A stretch of DNA of 46,678 nucleotides. It comes from Planctomycetaceae bacterium (GTDB lineage: Bacteria; Planctomycetota; Planctomycetia; Pirellulales; UBA1268). This document shows, one piece after another, positions 44,150 through 46,678 of the stretch; the first letter of the stretch is position 1, and each line of letters begins with the position of its first letter. The position numbers and the translations under genes were made by a program. Below the pieces are notes generated by a model, which worked only from the letters and a program-made list of their open reading frames with translations, was not told where the DNA came from and made no database searches. Location of the stretch: positions 1 to 46,678 of the forward strand of contig JAJTED010000041.1 of the NCBI GenBank assembly GCA_021300535.1. Reading direction: 5' to 3'.

Positions 44150-45115
44150 CGAAGCCGGGCCGCGGCGACTGCGCCGCCGGGCCCCAAGCGGTTTCCCGAC
44201 CAGGGCGGCCTCGATCCCGAACTTGCCGACACGGTCGACTTCCTCCGGGGCCGGCTCCGTGTCGAGGGCCGGATGTACGAGCTCTACGATTGGGCGTGCG
44301 AGTACGACTTCGTCAACCAAATCAACGTCAACAACCCCGTCTTTCCCACGGAGCGGGAATCCGGGCCGCTGACCGCCGTCACCGACCTGTGGCTCCAGCT
44401 GCGTGAAGTTCCCCTCCTGGGCATCGTCCGCGTCGGCGATCCGATCGACGCCGTCCGCTTCCGAAGCCGCGGCAGCATCCGCAACGGCCCGCCCGGCCCG
44501 CTCAATTCGATCTATGCCGACACCGGCCTGCTCCAGGGCACCTGGCAGAACATGATCGGCCTGGAGTTCGTGGGCAACAACGGCCCGTGGTCGTTTCAGT
44601 CGGAGTACTTCGGCTCCTGGCTCTACAACGCCCGCACGACGAGCGCCGGCCCCTACCTGACCAACGGGTTTCAGCCGCCGCCGGGCACGAAAGTGGGCAC
44701 GGTCTACTACCAGGGCGGCTACGCCGAGGTGCTCTACTTCCTCACCGGCGAGAGCCGGACGTACTCCCGCGTCGAGTACCGGTTCGATCGCCCCGTCCCG
44801 CACAACAACTTTTACGCGATCCGCGGGGGCGGCTGGGGCCGCCGCATCAGCCTCAGCGAGGGCGCCTGGCAGGTGGGCGTGCGCTACAACTACCTCTGCC
44901 TGAGCGACGGCGAGGTCAACGGCGGCGTGCTCAACGGCTGCACGCTGGGCCTCAACTGGCTGCTCAACCCCAACGCCCGCATCTACTTCAACTACGACTT
45001 CACCTACCGCGACTTCGCCAGCACGCCCTGGAAGAAGGACGGCACGCCGGGCACCAGCTACGACGGCAGCGGCTGGATCCACGGCTTCGGCACGCGACTG
45101 GCGTTCGACTTCTGA
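44150..45115 (+). pseudogene. N-terminally truncated outer membrane porin (phosphate-selective O/P type)
   Basis: Directly after the ilvD stop, in the same frame, the sequence reads KRFPDQGGLDPELADTVDFL, then RGRLRVEGRMYELYDWACEY and DFVNQINVNN, and ends as an antiparallel barrel (YNYLCLSDGEVNGGVLNGCT, NPNARIYFNYDFTYRDFAST) with a C-terminal aromatic (ATRLAFDF-like end: GTRLAFDF). It resembles the C-terminal two thirds of OprP/OprO-type porins. The signal peptide and first strands are missing and no start codon is placed sensibly; the first ATG at 44273 gives 280 residues. Most likely a truncated pseudogene; a leader elsewhere cannot be excluded. Confidence 0.7.
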
Positions 45116-45138
45116 TCATCCGCGCAGGAGCCAATTCG

Positions 45139-45261
45139 ATGCGACTCTCGAAACCTGTCCTCATCGTGGGCGGCCTCGCGATGGCGGCCGTCATCGCCGG
45201 CGGCGGGCGGCATGGAGGCTGGGATCCGCTGGGCTTCCTGTTTCCGTTCCATCACCGGTGA
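45139..45261 (+). CDS. Small membrane or exported peptide, 40 residues
   Basis: ATG at 45139 is preceded by CAGGAGCC, a good ribosome site (8 nt). The product MRLSKPVLIVGGLAMAAVIA then GGGRHGGWDPLGFLFPFHHR has one hydrophobic segment followed by a Gly/His-rich tail. It lies 23 bp after the porin. No family was recognised. The strong site favours a real gene. Confidence 0.5.
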   Translation: MRLSKPVLIVGGLAMAAVIAGGGRHGGWDPLGFLFPFHHR

Positions 45262-45284
45262 GGCCCGCCATGCGTCTGACCTTG

Positions 45285-45405
45285 AGCTGCCCGTGGACAA
45301 AGCCCTCCAGGGCCTTTTGCCACTTGGCCGGCCGGTGGAAACGCCGCGGGTTTCCGCGGCCGGCATTCCTCGCATCCTGCTCGGGCAGACTTGTTCCCCA
45401 GTCTG
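45285..45405 (-). repeat. 125-bp dispersed repeat, copy 3 (inverted)
   Basis: Reverse orientation relative to 4871-4995 and 10704-10828. It ends at CCAGTCTGTG, so the GTG start of the following gene is the last three bases or overlaps the edge. The plus-strand frame reads TKPSRAFCHLAGRWKRRGFP, conserved with the other copies. Confidence 0.8.
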
Positions 45406-45677
45406 TGAGCATCCCCCCGCGTCGCTGGCTGGCGGCCGTCATGGCCGGCATCTGCCTGGTGGCCATCGGGCAGTCGGCTCATGCCCAGAACGACTGGCAG
45501 TTTCCCGATCCGTATTTCGGCGCCTTCCAGCATCGCCAGGCGGGCACGCCGCAAGCGGAGCGTCGCTACCGCCAGGAGATCGCCCCGCAGCAGCCGCACC
45601 GGCTCCACGAGCAGCGGCCGCCACCGGCCCACGTCAGGCCCAAGCCCCGCTGGATCAGGCACCGCGCCGGCACGTGA
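45405..45677 (+). CDS. Small exported protein, unknown function
   Basis: From a GTG at 45405 the 90-residue product has a clear signal peptide (SIPPRRWLAAVMAGICLVAI then GQSAHA) and a mature part QNDWQFPDPYFGAFQHRQAG that is rich in His, Arg, Pro and Gln (RRYRQEIAPQQPHRLHEQRP). No family was recognised. The reading frame is open across the repeat to 45258, so the original start may have been replaced when the repeat arrived. An ATG at 45441 would cut the signal peptide. Confidence 0.55.
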   Translation: MSIPPRRWLAAVMAGICLVAIGQSAHAQNDWQFPDPYFGAFQHRQAGTPQAERRYRQEIAPQQPHRLHEQRPPPAHVRPKPRWIRHRAGT

Positions 45678-45734
45678 CGCGGATGGCGGTGGCACGCGAG
45701 TGTCGCGTCGGAGCCGTTGCCATGGAGCCTTCCT

Positions 45735-45969
45735 GCATGGGTGGCGGGGCGGTTTTCACACCCGGAGTCCCCGGGTTTCCACCCGGGGCTTCTTGGCGCC
45801 TTGTTCACAACAAGCCCCCGGCGGGAGCCGGGGGACTCCGGGTGACAAGCCTTCCCGTTCGCCATGGAATGCGGGTTTGCACCGGGAAATTGCCTGCCGT
45901 CATCCTGCATGGACGGCGGTGTGGTTTTCACACCCGGAGTCCCCGGGTTTCCACCCGGGGCTTCTTGGG
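45735..45969. repeat. Hairpin-repeat cluster (three units)
   Basis: Two forward units (ACCCGGAGTCCCCGGGTTTC then CACCCGGGGCTTCTTGG, ending near 45797 and 45969) flank one reverse unit (CAAGCCCCCGGCGGGAGCCG, about 45812-45842). The family is the same as at 20772-21055 and 29741-30468. Confidence 0.8.
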
Positions 45970-46002
45970 CGAGTGCGGGCGGCGCTCAGATGCCCGATCG
46001 AC

Positions 46003-46678
46003 TCACCGCGGCACGGGCAGCGACTCGATCGGCACCGGGGGACCGGGCGCGATCACGGCGCCGGGCGGCAACCGCTCGGGCGGGATCGGGGCTCCATAGA
46101 CGGGCCCGGACGGTGCAGCGGGGGCGGTGCCCGGCGCGACGCCGCCCTCCGGCGGCTGGTAATAGGGCTCGGGCTGCGGCACCGGAGCCACACCCAGTTT
46201 GGCGAGCACCTTGGAGAGCATCCGCTGCTCGAGCAGCGGGTCGCGGCCGAGCGGGATCCAGCCGAGGTTCGGGGTGGGCGCGGCCACGGGCCGCGGCTGG
46301 TCGCCCACCTGCTGACCGAGCGTGGGCAGCGGCGTGCCGTAGCGATAGAGCGAGTCGTCGTTGCGAAACGATGCGCCGCCGGTCGTGGCCCGCATCGGCC
46401 GCGCCAGATGCTCGAGTTCCTTGTTCACGACCACCTCGATCCGCCAGCCGGCCGGGTCGGGCGCCAGCCGCATCGTGCCGATCCGCCGGATCGACTGGAG
46501 CGTGGACTCGAGCCGCTCGCGGAAGCCGACCGAGTCGGCCCGCCAGGGCTCGAGCAAGGTGGCGCCCGTCTGCGGGAACGTGTCGATCCGGCCCTCCGTG
46601 GGCACGCCGTTGGCGAACGTCACCCGTTGCTCCGTCGCCACCTTGAAGTAGTCGTCGGCGACGTCGACCATCTGCTTC
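46003..46678 (-). CDS. Hypothetical protein, 5' part outside window
   Basis: The frame enters from beyond the window end and runs to the stop at 46003. The visible part has QMVDVADDYFKVATEQRVTF, ESTLQSIRRIGTMRLAPDPA, GWRIEVVVNKELEHLARPMR and a proline-rich tail (PYYQPPEGGVAPGTAPAAPS). The middle could be a beta-rich lipoprotein or outer-membrane-linked domain, but no family was recognised. Confidence 0.7.
   Translation of the reverse strand, partial: KQMVDVADDYFKVATEQRVTFANGVPTEGRIDTFPQTGATLLEPWRADSVGFRERLESTLQSIRRIGTMRLAPDPAGWRIEVVVNKELEHLARPMRATTGGASFRNDDSLYRYGTPLPTLGQQVGDQPRPVAAPTPNLGWIPLGRDPLLEQRMLSKVLAKLGVAPVPQPEPYYQPPEGGVAPGTAPAAPSGPVYGAPIPPERLPPGAVIAPGPPVPIESLPVPR

Noticed and set aside
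44150-45115. Read-through extension of ilvD into the porin
   Set aside because: IlvD ends with its normal C-terminus, and the frame agreement is most simply a chance deletion phase; noted only as a junction.

Overview
The window is very GC-rich and reads as chromosome of a planctomycete (Planctomycetota, probably near Pirellulales). Pointers are the squalene/hopanoid genes hpnCDE, hpnG, hpnH and shc, a Ser/Thr kinase with a planctomycete-style N-terminus and C-terminal anchor, a Tat-exported Gfo/Idh/MocA oxidoreductase, a PQQ-propeller protein and many dispersed hairpin repeats. This is inferred from gene content only; no rRNA or tRNA gene was seen.

Layout. 1-850: remnant of a group II intron whose reverse-transcriptase gene has lost its middle, then a tandem hairpin repeat. 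1063-4008 (-): a catalytically dead protease-like protein and an HtrA protease with several PDZ domains. 4.4-5.6 kb: transposase remnant, a copy of a 125-bp repeat, and a toxin-antitoxin pair with a decayed toxin. 5.8-10.7 kb: exported STN-like protein, heptosyltransferase-like enzyme, internally duplicated membrane protein, PQQ-propeller protein. 10.9-12.7 kb: queuosine genes queE, queC and divergent queF. 12.9-15.5 kb: sugar isomerase-like protein, a VapBC remnant, and a Gfo/Idh/MocA oxidoreductase. 15.8-19.6 kb: a radical SAM HemW-like protein, a DUF116-prenyl diphosphate synthase fusion, and a chorismate-lyase-like protein, which together form a possible uncharacterised pathway. 20.0-22.0 kb: an HTH-receiver regulator, a 461-bp element with terminal inverted repeats, and a histidine kinase. 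22.2-25.3 kb: squalene-hopene cyclase (broken by a deletion and frameshift) and hpnH. 25.3-29.7 kb: ROK kinase, sufE with a rhodanese, and ettA. 29.7-30.5 kb: array of alternating inverted hairpin repeats. 30.5-37.5 kb: ispH, divergent hpnCDE, and on the other strand a response regulator, histidine kinase and hpnG in one tight operon. 37.5-46.7 kb: guaA, surE, Ser/Thr kinase, glutaredoxin-like protein, HAD hydrolase, ilvD, a headless porin, two small exported proteins, repeats, and a gene running off the window end.

How it fits together. IspH supplies C5 isoprenoid units, HpnCDE convert farnesyl diphosphate to squalene, SHC cyclises it, HpnH attaches adenosine and HpnG removes adenine. A two-component system shares a likely transcript with hpnG, so hopanoid side-chain maturation may be signal-regulated. 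Yet shc carries a frameshifting deletion and hpnE appears to lack a conserved block in frame, so the pathway is either decaying or mis-assembled here. Several other loci (intron RT, two vapC genes, transposase, porin) are also truncated. Several first genes have a TAnnnT box 6-9 nt before ATG and no Shine-Dalgarno sequence, which suggests leaderless transcription.
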